DNA of 64,000 nt, taken from Paraburkholderia sp. BL21I4N1 (GTDB lineage Bacteria > Pseudomonadota > Gammaproteobacteria > Burkholderiales > Burkholderiaceae). Location: positions 1 through 64,000 of the forward strand of contig NZ_PVEN01000014.1 in the NCBI RefSeq assembly GCF_002973525.1, read 5' to 3'. How positions within the stretch are numbered: position 1 is the stretch's first letter; each line of letters opens with the position of its first letter. The notes below the pieces were generated by a model. That model did no database searches. It saw only the letters and a program-made list of their open reading frames with translations, and was not told the origin of the DNA. This document shows, one piece after another, positions 1 through 9,049 of this stretch. The position numbers and the translations under genes were made by a program.

Positions 1-246
1 TTGCGGTCATCGCCTTCAACGAATCGCTTCATGAGTCACCCGATCTCAGTGCGTTGATTCAGTTTAGGCGATCAATACGTTTTCACACACTCTGGGTCGA
101 CATAAGACTGCCGACTCGAAAACTCGAGTAGCCGACCCGCGGCCAGCACTCCACTTCCAAATCCAGCTATCTCCCCCCGTTTCACAGCCACCCACGGATA
201 GACGCCCGGTTATCCGAGCATCCCTCCATCTGTTCTCGCGCGTCGG
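1..246. other. Left edge, no complete gene
   Basis: No complete gene is visible here. A forward frame is open from base 3 to a TAG at 129-131 (42 codons) and could be the tail of a gene that starts outside the window, but its product resembles nothing I recognise. The rest, up to the stop codon of the leftward lipoprotein gene, shows no clear promoter or terminator. Confidence 0.3.
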
Positions 247-843
247 TTACTGGCGAAGTTCAGGCGAATCCTGCATCGCCGACTGCATCTTCTGAACGGC
301 GTCGAGGGTGGCGCGTTGAGCGGCCAGCCCGAAGTTGCGCTTGAACTCACTGAACTCGGCATGACCCGAGCCGGTTACAGCCTTCTTCGTGATGAGCTTG
401 CCGCTCGGGTCGGTCACCGTGCATTCGAGCGTCACCGTGAAGTCGGTCGGCGGCCAGGTGAGCAGGCTAGGCGAAGACGAGGTCGTCGTGATCGTCGGCG
501 TCACGATATAGCTCAGATTCTTCGTCTGCGAGGTCGCGGCGTCGGGCACCGAGTTCAGCTTGACGACGTCCTTGAAGAGATTGCTGAGTTCGAGGTAGAT
601 CGGCAGTTCGAGGTCGTGATAAGGCTTATAAGCGACCTTGTCGCCGCCGCCGCCCGGAGAGACAACTTCCTTGTTGCGCTCTTCATCGGTAATGATGAGA
701 CCCACCGTCTTATTGATCGGCGGAGTCGTTTTCGAAGCGAGTGCGGCGTTGTCGCCGGAGATTGTGATGTCGTGTGCGCAGCCGGAAAGAAACGCGATTA
801 CGCCAGCGGCGCATGCCGCGCGCAGTACATTGCTGAGTTTCAT
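247..843 (-). CDS. Putative lipoprotein of unknown function
   Basis: A 198-residue protein with a typical lipoprotein signal: positive start, hydrophobic stretch AACAAGVIAFLSGCA, and a lipobox LSGC whose cysteine (about residue 22) would be lipidated. It is therefore probably anchored in the outer membrane facing the periplasm. The mature part has a glycine run (SPGGGGDK) and alternating beta-like segments; I do not recognise a family. It lies 33 bp downstream of another lipoprotein gene on the same strand, and AGGAAC precedes its ATG, so the two are probably co-transcribed. The role is unknown. Confidence 0.7.
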   Translation of the reverse strand: MKLSNVLRAACAAGVIAFLSGCAHDITISGDNAALASKTTPPINKTVGLIITDEERNKEVVSPGGGGDKVAYKPYHDLELPIYLELSNLFKDVVKLNSVPDAATSQTKNLSYIVTPTITTTSSSPSLLTWPPTDFTVTLECTVTDPSGKLITKKAVTGSGHAEFSEFKRNFGLAAQRATLDAVQKMQSAMQDSPELRQ

Positions 844-876
844 AACAAATGTTCCTGATTAGATTACCGTGTGGAA

Positions 877-1434
877 TTAGCGGATGGCGCTGATGAACGC
901 CGGGTCCGAATACAGTGAGCCGAGCAGCTTTTGCACGACGAGCGGATATTGTTGAGTCGCCTTCGGCACGGCGATCGCTGCCGCGAATGACGAATCCCAT
1001 TCGCTACGCACGGTTTTCACCTGGTCGTAGCGCACAGTGCCGTCGCGTTTGACGACGAAACGCGCCGATATCGTCCCCACACCCGTGCCGACGCCGGCAT
1101 CGACATTGTTCTGAAGGAGTACGCCGCCGATCTCGACCGATGCTGACGGTGAGAGCGTGCCGGCGAGCGTGAGCTCCTGCGTAACGGCGTTCGAAAGATA
1201 ATCTGCGAAGGACTTGCCAACAGGAGAGCGCATTACGTTTGCGCGTACCTGCAATGGGTAATGGTTGTCGCCGCCATCCTGATTGCGAAAGTCACCAATA
1301 CGCGCTTGCACGGGGGAAGCGTCTTTGAGCGTCTGGATGTTTTCAACCGATGGGGAGTAAGGCGTCGCGACGACCGAGCATGCGGCAAGCATAGTCAGCG
1401 GAACGAGGATCGAAAGTCTTCTCGAATAGGTCAT
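877..1434 (-). CDS. Putative lipoprotein, possibly YajG-like
   Basis: The start chosen is the internal ATG at 1434 (MTYSRRLSILVPL), because it is followed at once by a lipoprotein signal with lipobox LAAC; the upstream extension has no signal character. The product is 185 residues. Its pattern (a short conserved ARIGDFRNQDG segment, then a middle with polar strands and SARFVVKRDGTVRYD) is reminiscent of YajG-like or transport-auxiliary lipoproteins, but this is only resemblance. It heads a two-gene leftward unit with the downstream lipoprotein gene. No function can be assigned. Confidence 0.65.
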   Translation of the reverse strand: MTYSRRLSILVPLTMLAACSVVATPYSPSVENIQTLKDASPVQARIGDFRNQDGGDNHYPLQVRANVMRSPVGKSFADYLSNAVTQELTLAGTLSPSASVEIGGVLLQNNVDAGVGTGVGTISARFVVKRDGTVRYDQVKTVRSEWDSSFAAAIAVPKATQQYPLVVQKLLGSLYSDPAFISAIR

Positions 1435-2044
1435 ATTGTTCTGGTCGTTATGATAGTAAATGTAGGGGGTTAGAAAGCGTGGCGCGGCGCCCCCCATTGT
1501 TATATCGGCAGCGAGTCTGGAAATTTAAGTGTCGGCTGGCGATGTTATTGAGCGGCCGCTATCGAGCAGGAAATTTCGTGGGTGTGGATACAGGTGGCCG
1601 CGGCCGTGAGATGTCGGATGCTATGTCGTCCACGCCAGCATTCGTTCTTCTAAAAGGCGGCTGACACGCGTATAAAGTATCCCGCGCAGCGTTGATTGAA
1701 CGAGCGGAATGGATGCCGCTGTCGCGAGAGGCGAGAGGCACTGATCGATTTGTTCGAGAAGGTGGTCGGACGTTCAAGCTCGCCGAATGTTCATCGCTAT
1801 GTACCGCTGACCGCTTCCGGGCATCCTTTGCAACCGCTCGGGAAGCGTGCGATGGCGTTTGCGATTTTGAGGAGGGCTAGGGTTGCGTATGCTGATTGAA
1901 TGGGATGGTAGAAGGCGAACAGCGCCGGTCGACTTCGGGCTCAGTTCGGCCACTACGAAAAATTCGAACGGAACAAATAGACCACACGATAATTCCCCGT
2001 GTCGGCCCCGGCCCACTTACAGCCACAGCTAACGAAACTGCATT
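1435..2044. other. Gene-free stretch of about 610 bp
   Basis: Several short frames occur on both strands but all are rich in Arg, Ala and Gly with no credible start, domain or signal, and they overlap each other. It separates the lipoprotein pair from the LysR gene and must hold the promoter for the leftward lipoprotein unit. I see no repeat, RNA gene or terminator I can support. Confidence 0.4.
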
Positions 2045-2938
2045 TCAAAGTGCTGAACGCGCAAACGCCGAAACAAGATATTCAATGAACACGCGAACCC
2101 TCATCGGAACCCGTCGACCCGCCGGATAAACAAGGTGAATAGGCACACGCTCAGGTTGCAAATCGTGCATTAACACCTGGATCTTGCCGGATTGGATTTC
2201 TTCCTCCATGAGCCAAAACGGCGCCTGAGCAATGCCAAGGCCGCACAGCACGGCCGCGCGAATGTGCTCCGCATCGCCAGTGAGCAGCGAGCCGTGCGGC
2301 ACATAAGAGACGCGCTCCTTACCCACCCTGAGCGACCACGGGTAGCGCTCCCGGCCATTCGCAAAGACGATGCAAGTGTGATTATCGAGGTCCGCAAGCC
2401 GTGTCGGAATACCGTGAGCCGCCAGATAGCCTGGGCTCGCCGCAAGCACGAAGTCTGTCTCCGACAGCTTCCGCGCGGTGAGGGACGAGTCCACCAGTCG
2501 CCCATGACGAACCGCCAGATCGACGCCGTCGCCGACGAGGTCGACATGTCGCTCCGACACCGACAATTCGATCGCGACGTCGGGATACTGTCGGAAGAAC
2601 GCTGGTAGCAGCGGCGTGATGCAAAGCCGGCCATGGGCCGGCGCCGTGTTGACCCTGACCACGCCTCGTGGCGACTGCTGGCGATCGCCTACGGACGACT
2701 CGAGCGCATCGAAGTCATCCACCAGTTGCCTCGCCGAATCGTAGAAAGTTTGTCCTGCGTCCGTGATCACCACCTGGCGCGAGGTCCGCAAAACGAGCTG
2801 CGCACCCAGATGCCGTTCCAGCGCGCCGATCTGTTTGCTGACCGCAGGCTGTCCAATCCCTTCCTCGCGCCCCACGGCGGAAAAACTGCCGCATTCGACC
2901 AGGCGTACAAACAGGCGAATCGCGTTCACTCGGTCCAT
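2045..2938 (-). CDS. LysR-family transcriptional regulator
   Basis: A 297-residue LysR regulator starting MDRVNAIRLFVRLVECGSF; the open frame runs much further upstream but this start gives the normal family length. The N-terminal winged helix-turn-helix occupies about residues 4-63 (SAVGREEGIGQPAVSKQIGA), followed by a substrate-binding domain with SYVPHGSLLTGDAEHIRAAV near the end. It is divergent from the quinone oxidoreductase gene with a 126-bp shared intergenic region, the usual layout when a LysR protein controls its neighbour. The inducer is not predictable. Confidence 0.9.
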   Translation of the reverse strand: MDRVNAIRLFVRLVECGSFSAVGREEGIGQPAVSKQIGALERHLGAQLVLRTSRQVVITDAGQTFYDSARQLVDDFDALESSVGDRQQSPRGVVRVNTAPAHGRLCITPLLPAFFRQYPDVAIELSVSERHVDLVGDGVDLAVRHGRLVDSSLTARKLSETDFVLAASPGYLAAHGIPTRLADLDNHTCIVFANGRERYPWSLRVGKERVSYVPHGSLLTGDAEHIRAAVLCGLGIAQAPFWLMEEEIQSGKIQVLMHDLQPERVPIHLVYPAGRRVPMRVRVFIEYLVSAFARSAL

Positions 2939-3064
2939 AGGGGCTATCCGCATCAATTCCAGAATGGAATAGATGGTATGTCCCGAGACAGCGTTTCGGC
3001 AATGAGTGAAGTTGCTTATCGTACGGGTCATGTAATCACCGACCTGAACCAGAGGAGTTGAACG

Positions 3065-4060
3065 ATGAAAGCAATTTGTGTAACGCCTGACCGTGAGCTT
3101 GTTGTTCGTGACATCCCGACTCCGGACACGCCTGCGCCGGGTCATGTGCTGATCGACATGGACGCGTCGGCGATCAACCACGGCGACAAAACGTTCCTGA
3201 GGATACCCACGGCAGCCGGTCAAGCCTTCGCATTGGGTCAGCATGGCGTATGGGGTGCGTCGGGGGCCGGACGCGTGGTCGCGGTGGGTGAGGGCGTGCC
3301 CGTGGAATATACGGGCAAGCAGGTGGCGATATACCGATCGCTCGACAGAAGCCCGGAGAGTATCGGGCTGTGGTGCGAACGGGCACATGTACCTTATCCG
3401 GCGTGTTTGATCCTGCCGGACCGTGTCCGTGCACGCGACTATTGTGGCTCGCTCGTCAACGTCATGACGGCTTACGCCTTTCTCGAAGAAATCGCTGACG
3501 CGGGCCACAAGGGCGTCATCGTCACCGCCGGGAATTCGGCGACCGGCCACGCGCTTGCTTCGCTTGCACGCAGCAGAAATATACCGGCGATTTTTCTGGT
3601 GCGGACCACGGCTGCGCGGGACGCGCTGCTCCGTTCGGGCGTGGAGCATGTCCTCGTCACCACCGAGGGCTTCACCGACGTCCTTGGTGTGCCGTCCACC
3701 GAACTGGGGACGACGGCGGTATTCGATGGGGTCGGCGGCGACCTGCTAACAACAATCGCGCCTGGTTTGCCGATGAATTCGACGATCTATCTCTACGGTT
3801 TTTTGGGCGCTGCAGCGCCGGTTTCCATTCAGTCCGCACTGTTCATGATGAAGAACCTGAGCATGAAGCGGTTCAGCAATTTCGAAAGCCGGACGGTGAA
3901 GGAGCCGGCGAAGCTTGTTGCCGCGCTGAAAACGCTGGAAGGCTTGATCGACGATCCGATGTTCACGACCAGAATCGGCGAGGAATTCCGTCGCGATCAG
4001 ATCGAACTCGCGATGACTTACGAGTCTGCGGACGGTGCGAAAGCTGTGCTCGTCACGTGA
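3065..4060 (+). CDS. Zinc-type/quinone oxidoreductase (MDR superfamily)
   Basis: A 331-residue medium-chain dehydrogenase/reductase related to NADPH:quinone oxidoreductases. The N-terminal GroES-like domain (residues about 1-130) has AINHGDKTFLR and GASGAGRVVAVGEGV; the Rossmann part follows (VIVTAGNSATGHALASLAR) instead of the classic GGVG signature. No structural zinc cysteine cluster is seen, in line with the zinc-free QOR branch. The ATG is preceded by a strong AGGAG. It is divergent from a LysR gene, its likely regulator. The substrate is unknown; electrophile or quinone reduction is a family-level guess. Confidence 0.85.
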   Translation: MKAICVTPDRELVVRDIPTPDTPAPGHVLIDMDASAINHGDKTFLRIPTAAGQAFALGQHGVWGASGAGRVVAVGEGVPVEYTGKQVAIYRSLDRSPESIGLWCERAHVPYPACLILPDRVRARDYCGSLVNVMTAYAFLEEIADAGHKGVIVTAGNSATGHALASLARSRNIPAIFLVRTTAARDALLRSGVEHVLVTTEGFTDVLGVPSTELGTTAVFDGVGGDLLTTIAPGLPMNSTIYLYGFLGAAAPVSIQSALFMMKNLSMKRFSNFESRTVKEPAKLVAALKTLEGLIDDPMFTTRIGEEFRRDQIELAMTYESADGAKAVLVT

Positions 4061-4162
4061 GTGGGACGCAGACCCTCCAACGGCCATTGTAGAAAACGAC
4101 GAATAGCCGATGGAGGCTTCAAACCCGGTATGACGGCGGTGGTCAATCCTTGCACCCCCGCT

Positions 4163-5215
4163 TCATCTGCCAGGCAATGGCGCATCCACCGCATCCGGCA
4201 CGCCATCGTGCGACATCAAAATCGCTAGCCAGCGAGTACTCTCAAACTGCGCTGCGATCACCATCATCAGCACGGTCAAGGGCGTTGCGAGAATGGCGCC
4301 CGGCACGCCCCACAGAAGCGTCCAGATTCCCAGCGCGAAGATCCCGATAAGCGGGTCCGTATTGGTGCTCTTGGCCTGGACTTTCGGCAGGATGAGGTTG
4401 TGTGCGATCTGGAACACCGCCAGCACGATCACGAACACACCGAGCGGCACCGCGACCGATCCGCTGTGGATCGCCGCGAATACCGCAGGCACGACGCTCG
4501 CCACGAAAGGTCCGACCACCGGCATGAAGGCCAGAAGAAACACCGTCACCGACCAGAACGCCGTATCGGGCAATTCAGCAAAGCGGAACACCCCAGCGGA
4601 AATCGCGGCAATCGCCAGGTTGATCGCCGTCTGGGAAACCAGGTACGCCTGTACCCTGCGTGTGATTTTGGACAGCACCACGCGCTGCGAGTTTGCTCGC
4701 GCTTCGTTGGTGGTTGCCTTGATTATCTTGGGATCGGCGTCGCTTCCCGGTCCCAGCAGCATGAACACAAAGAAGAACAACGTCAGGAATGCTTTCGACA
4801 CGGCGTCGCCCACGCCGGCCGCGAGACCATGCTCCAGCGCTGGGAAATCCACCAATCCCAGCACGCTCGCCAGATCGAACTTGCGGCCAAATCCCACGCT
4901 AACCGATCGAATGAGACTGTCGAGTTGAGCCGGGAGCACAGGCGCCTGTTTGATGAGGTCGCTCATGCCCTGAAGGATCACGATAAAAATGCTGTAGGCG
5001 CTGAAGCCGACAATCGCCGCGGTCGCGACGAGTATCAGCCATTTAGGCGCGCGGGGCAGCAGCCGGACAACCAGCGAGACGATGCCGGCAATCAGAATCC
5101 GGAGCAACACCGCCAGAAAGAACGGAACGAGCACCGGCCGCAAAAAATAGAGGATCGCCAGACCGGCCGCTACGCCGGTAGTGGTTTGCGCGACAGAGCC
5201 CGGTGTTGTCGTCAT
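4163..5215 (-). CDS. AI-2E family (PerM-like) transporter
   Basis: A 350-residue integral membrane protein with about seven or eight hydrophobic segments, for example AAGLAILYFLRPVLVPFF and AFLTLFFFVFMLLG, and the C-terminal family pattern PKVQAKSTNTDPLIGIFALG followed by LLWGVPGAILATPL. These match the AI-2 exporter / PerM family (former UPF0118). Substrates of the family vary (autoinducer, cations, unknown), so none is asserted. It is convergent with the quinone oxidoreductase gene, and about 100 bp between them shows no clear terminator. Confidence 0.88.
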   Translation of the reverse strand: MTTTPGSVAQTTTGVAAGLAILYFLRPVLVPFFLAVLLRILIAGIVSLVVRLLPRAPKWLILVATAAIVGFSAYSIFIVILQGMSDLIKQAPVLPAQLDSLIRSVSVGFGRKFDLASVLGLVDFPALEHGLAAGVGDAVSKAFLTLFFFVFMLLGPGSDADPKIIKATTNEARANSQRVVLSKITRRVQAYLVSQTAINLAIAAISAGVFRFAELPDTAFWSVTVFLLAFMPVVGPFVASVVPAVFAAIHSGSVAVPLGVFVIVLAVFQIAHNLILPKVQAKSTNTDPLIGIFALGIWTLLWGVPGAILATPLTVLMMVIAAQFESTRWLAILMSHDGVPDAVDAPLPGR

Positions 5216-5399
5216 GATTTATCTTCTCAATGGTTCCAGCCAGCAAGCGCGCACTAGAGGTCGTGCGTCTTTTCCGTCGGCGAGGATATCAGGAATGGCC
5301 TGATAGGAGGGCGCCCGGCTGACAGCGAAAGCGCCTTCCCATGCCTCACATCCGGTTGGCCGCGCTGCGGCATGAACCATTCGACGGCGGCTTTTCTAT

Positions 5400-6743
5400 T
5401 CAGGCATGCCGGCGCAACGGCCTGAACGCCGCGCGGAGCTCTTCGGCGAAGAGTTGCGGTTGTTCCCATGCAGCGAAGTGGCCACCTTTATTGACCTCGT
5501 GGAAATAGCTGAGCTTGCGATAACTGCGTTCGGCCCAGCTTCGCGGCGCCCGATAGATTTCGCCGGGAAACACCGTCACGGCAACCGGGACCGAGATCTC
5601 GGCGGTCTGCTGCTCTGCGGCGTTGAAATTGTTGTTGTTGTTCTCCCAGTAGAGCCGCGCCGACGAGGTCGACGTATTCGTGACCCAGTAGAGCGTGATG
5701 TCGTCGAGCATCTGGTCTTTGGTGAGTGCTCGCTCGGGGTCGCCGCCGCTATCGGTCCAGGCCGCGAATTTGTCGTACATCCAGGCGGCCTGACCCGCCG
5801 GCGAATCGGCCAGACCATAGCCTTCGGTCTGCGGACGAGTAACCATCATGGCCGCATAGCCGGCGCCTTTCTTGTACAGATCGGCGAGTGACGCATACGC
5901 CGCCTTTTCTGCATCGGAGAGTCCGGCCGGCGCCGGTTCACCGTGGTTGAGCGCCTTCGCGACGTCCGGCGGCACCGTTGCGGGCATATTGACGTGAATG
6001 CCCAGCAGCCCCACGGGAGCCTGACGCCCCATCGCGTCCGCCACCACGGAACCCCAGTCGCCGCCCTGAGACACATACTGTTTGTAACCCAGACGTTTCA
6101 TCAGCACGTCCCACGCCCGCGCGATGTGGTCGGGATCCCAGCCCGTGCCGGTCGGTTTGCCGGAGAAACCGTAGCCAGGCATCGCGGGGATAACGACATC
6201 GAAGGCGTCGCCCGCGCGGCCGCCATAGGCGGTAGGGTCGGTGAGCGGACCGATGGCCTTCTCGAGTTCCAGCGGCGAGCCCGGCCAACCGTGAGTGATG
6301 ATCAGCGGCAGGGCATTGCGATGACGGGATTTCACGTGGATGAACTGGATGTCGACGCCGTCGATCGTGGTTACGAACATCGGCAGCGCGTTCAGCCGTG
6401 CCTCCGTTTTACGCCAGTCGTAGTCCGTGCCCCAGTACTGCACGAGCGCCTGAATTCTGGCTTCCTGCACGCCTTGAGATTGATCGGCGACCGTTTCCTT
6501 ATCGGGCCACCGCGTCGCGTCGATACGGTGGCGCAGGTCGACGAGTGTTTCGTCCGGAACGTGGATATGGAAAGGCCGGATCGAGTCGTCGTCAACCGTG
6601 GTGCGAGATGTCGCGGAAGACTGATCCGCAGGCGGTGCGGCATGCGCGTAGCTGAAGACAGCGGCCAGCAAAAGGCCGAGTATGGGCGCGGCGGCACCGG
6701 TCAGCGGACTGCACCGGGTGTGCGATGGGAAAGCGATAGGCAT
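5400..6743 (-). CDS. Exported epoxide hydrolase (alpha/beta hydrolase, EHN domain)
   Basis: The start at 6743 (MPIAFPSHTRC) is preferred because a signal peptide ending AVFSYAHAAP follows. The 447-residue product has the epoxide hydrolase N-terminal region (IRPFHIHVPDETLVDLRHRI), the oxyanion motif HGWPGSPLE, the nucleophile motif GGDWGS, and a late GHFAAWEQPQ with the catalytic His. This is the microsomal epoxide hydrolase type that hydrates epoxides to diols. The signal peptide suggests a periplasmic form, which several Burkholderiales homologues share. It is divergent from a LysR gene, a possible regulator. Confidence 0.88.
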   Translation of the reverse strand: MPIAFPSHTRCSPLTGAAAPILGLLLAAVFSYAHAAPPADQSSATSRTTVDDDSIRPFHIHVPDETLVDLRHRIDATRWPDKETVADQSQGVQEARIQALVQYWGTDYDWRKTEARLNALPMFVTTIDGVDIQFIHVKSRHRNALPLIITHGWPGSPLELEKAIGPLTDPTAYGGRAGDAFDVVIPAMPGYGFSGKPTGTGWDPDHIARAWDVLMKRLGYKQYVSQGGDWGSVVADAMGRQAPVGLLGIHVNMPATVPPDVAKALNHGEPAPAGLSDAEKAAYASLADLYKKGAGYAAMMVTRPQTEGYGLADSPAGQAAWMYDKFAAWTDSGGDPERALTKDQMLDDITLYWVTNTSTSSARLYWENNNNNFNAAEQQTAEISVPVAVTVFPGEIYRAPRSWAERSYRKLSYFHEVNKGGHFAAWEQPQLFAEELRAAFRPLRRHA

Positions 6744-7173
6744 GATGTTTTTTCTCAAAGAAAAATGAGCGGCTTTGCAGCGCCCTTTGGGAATGTGTGC
6801 GTGATCTACGGGCATGCAGTTCTGATCAGTCTTCGTTCAGATCGCCCGGCAGTTCGGCCAGCTTCAGCTTCGCGTCGCGGGTCTGGAAGCCGCGACGCAT
6901 CGCGGCCTGAATCCGGCTTTACGCCTCGGGGTTTCGTACACCCTCGCCAGACAGATCGGAATCGCGACGGAAGTCCTCGACCGGCGCCAGCCTGAACAGA
7001 ACAGCCTCTTTACGGTGAACGGTGAACGGTGAGCGTGTCGAAATGCATGCGTGGACCTCAAACGTTGAGTCATGTGCCGTCGGGTGAGCCGGGCTTAAAG
7101 AACAATTTATTCCCTTCCTCATTGGCCGAATAGACGATAGATTTGAGAGGTGGCCTTCCATGAGTGAAACGCT
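6744..7173. other. Divergent intergenic region, 430 bp
   Basis: Lies between the leftward epoxide hydrolase gene and the rightward LysR gene and so should hold both promoters. Short overlapping frames are not credible genes. A small tandem repeat of GGTGAAC (two full copies plus a partial third) is at 7014-7033. An AT-richer stretch at 7099-7135 (GAACAATTTATTCCC and neighbours) is the best place for the LysR promoter, but I cannot define the boxes. Confidence 0.4.
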
Positions 7174-8085
7174 ATGGATCGACTTGAAGCTATCACCATC
7201 CTGCTTGCGGCCGTCGACAACGGAAGCCTCTCCGCAGCCAGCCGCCAGTTGCGTATTCCGCTGGCAACGGTGAGCCGCCGCGTCTCGGAACTCGAAGATC
7301 ACCTCAAGATGCGCCTGCTTTTGCGCGGTAATCGGAAGCTCGCGCTCACCGAGGCGGGGCGTACTTATGTCGCGTCATGCCGCCGGATCATGGACGACCT
7401 CGCGGAAGCCGAGCGCACGGCCGCCGGCGAATACCACGCGCCGCAGGGCGAGTTGACCATCAGCGTGCCGCTCGTGATGGGACGCGCGCATGCGCTCCCG
7501 GTTATCGTCGACTTTTTGCACGCGTACCCCGACATCCGCATACGGGTGCAGTTCGTGAATCGGAACGTGAGTCTGCTGGAGGAGCAGGTGGACGTGGCCA
7601 TGCGCGTCGGCGAGTTACCCGACAGCAGCATGATCGGCACGCGCGTGGGCTTGATCCGGCAGGTGCTGTGCGCGAGCCCGGCCTACCTGAAAGTCAGGGG
7701 CACGCCGAACTGCCCGGCGGATCTGATGGTTCACGACTGCGTGGGCTACGAACACTTCACGGCAGGCATGAACTGGGAGTTCCGCCACGAGGCGGGTTTC
7801 GAGACTATTCCGATCCGCTGGCGCCTCGTCGTCAATTCGATCGAGGCGGCAGTGATCGCGGCAGCCGCGGGCGCGGGCATTGCCCGAGTGTTGTCGTGTC
7901 AGATCGACGAACAGGTCAAGTCGAAAACGCTCGTGACCGTGCTGAGCAAATACGAACTGCCGCCTATTCCGGTCAGTCTGATTTATCCCAGCCAGCGCCA
8001 GGTGCCGCTGAAATTGCGAGCGTTCCTGGATTTTTCGATTCCACGCCTGAGGGAGCGGCTTGGCGCGAGAGGTCAGTCTGAATGA
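7174..8085 (+). CDS. LysR-family transcriptional regulator
   Basis: A 303-residue LysR protein: helix-turn-helix at about residues 3-62 (SAASRQLRIPLATVSRRVSE) and the effector domain from about residue 90 (GELTISVPLVMGRAHALPVI), with EQVDVAMRVGELPDSS typical of the CrgA/DmlR-like branch. The length is normal and the frame intact. It is divergent from the epoxide hydrolase gene, which suggests control of that gene, and ends 12 bp before the end of the convergent TauE/SafE gene. Confidence 0.9.
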   Translation: MDRLEAITILLAAVDNGSLSAASRQLRIPLATVSRRVSELEDHLKMRLLLRGNRKLALTEAGRTYVASCRRIMDDLAEAERTAAGEYHAPQGELTISVPLVMGRAHALPVIVDFLHAYPDIRIRVQFVNRNVSLLEEQVDVAMRVGELPDSSMIGTRVGLIRQVLCASPAYLKVRGTPNCPADLMVHDCVGYEHFTAGMNWEFRHEAGFETIPIRWRLVVNSIEAAVIAAAAGAGIARVLSCQIDEQVKSKTLVTVLSKYELPPIPVSLIYPSQRQVPLKLRAFLDFSIPRLRERLGARGQSE

Positions 8086-8097
8086 GCGCGATGGAAA

Positions 8098-8862
8098 TCA
8101 CGCGAGATAACCGGAAACGCCGTCCCATAGCAGCTTCAATGCGGTGACGACGAGCAGTCCGTAGCAGATGCGATAGATCTGTCGCTGGTCCAGCGAGCCG
8201 TGAAGCCGCCAACCGGACATAACGCCCGCCGGAATCGCCACGAGACACACGGCCATCAATACCCAGACGTTCGCGGTCGGCTTCACGATCAGCAGCCACG
8301 GCACCGCCTTGGTCGCGTTGCCCACGGTGAAGAACATGCTCGTCGTTCCCGCGTACATTTCCTTGCTGAGACCGAGCGGCAGCAGATACATCGCGAGCGG
8401 CGGTCCGCCCGAGTGCGCCACCATGGTCGTGATTCCGGAGGCAAGGCCGGCCGTGACGGCCTTCGGCGACGAACGCGGACGGCGGCTCAATTCCGCGCCG
8501 GCAACGAACCACAGGCCGACGAACATCAGCGTGATCACCGCCATCAGAATCTCGATGGCGCGATGGTCGAGGTAGCGGAATGCCAGGTAGCCGAAGCCGA
8601 TGCCGGTCACGAGTCCCGGCAGAAGCAGCGCAAGGTCCGGCTTCGACCAGGTCGACGGCTTCCAGTAGCGCAGCGCGAACAGATCCATCGCGATGAACAG
8701 CGGGGCGAGCAGGCCGCCGGCGGTGACCGGATCCATCACGCACGACAACAGCGGAATGCCGATGATCGCGAACCCGCCGCCGAACGCGCCTCGCATGAAC
8801 GCGATCAGAAAGACGCCGGCGAGGGCGACCAGGATCGTGATGAACGTCAGTTGCAGGCCCAT
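8098..8862 (-). CDS. Sulfite exporter TauE/SafE family permease
   Basis: The ATG at 8862 (MGLQLTFITILVAL) has GGAGAA about 7 bp upstream, so the longer open frame to 9009 is not used. The 254-residue product has about eight hydrophobic helices and the family pattern FMRGAFGGGFAIIGIPLLS near the N-terminus and TTMVAHSGGPPLAMYLLPLG in the second half. TauE/SafE proteins export organosulfur or organic anions; the substrate here is unknown. It is divergent from a MocR regulator whose operator-like repeats lie between them, so control by that protein is likely. Confidence 0.88.
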   Translation of the reverse strand: MGLQLTFITILVALAGVFLIAFMRGAFGGGFAIIGIPLLSCVMDPVTAGGLLAPLFIAMDLFALRYWKPSTWSKPDLALLLPGLVTGIGFGYLAFRYLDHRAIEILMAVITLMFVGLWFVAGAELSRRPRSSPKAVTAGLASGITTMVAHSGGPPLAMYLLPLGLSKEMYAGTTSMFFTVGNATKAVPWLLIVKPTANVWVLMAVCLVAIPAGVMSGWRLHGSLDQRQIYRICYGLLVVTALKLLWDGVSGYLA

Positions 8863-8970
8863 GTTGCTTCTCCGATGGCGGTTCCATGGCGTGGCGCCGC
8901 AGCCGGGGCAGTCGGCGTTGACGCTCGTCGAGCAAAACGCGGGAGGGGGCCACGAAAGCTTTTTGAGTCC

Positions 8971-9047
8971 CGGTACAATCGACTCGACGTGAATAGAATG
9001 AACCGACATTTATATCGGTGCAATATAAACATTGACCTCGGTGCAAT
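8971..9047 (+). promoter_or_regulatory. Candidate MocR operator: repeated CGGTRCAAT
   Basis: TCGGTGCAAT occurs at 9015-9024 and again at 9038-9047, exactly 23 bp apart, just before the MocR ATG. A related CGGTACAAT lies at 8971-8979, 45 bp upstream of the first copy. The first full copy sits inside a perfect inverted repeat, TTTATAT (9009-9015) and ATATAAA (9023-9029). MocR proteins often bind direct repeats about two helical turns apart, so this is a plausible operator for both the divergent exporter and autoregulation. Confidence 0.5.
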
Positions 9048-9049
9048 CC

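Noticed and set aside
1692..1899. Short overlapping forward frames in the 610-bp gap
   Set aside because: Two frames overlap each other, neither has a ribosome site or domain; they are not supported as genes.
7014..7033. Triple GGTGAAC repeat near the LysR/epoxide hydrolase gap
   Set aside because: Very short, with no link to a promoter box or to known LysR sites; likely chance or simple slippage.
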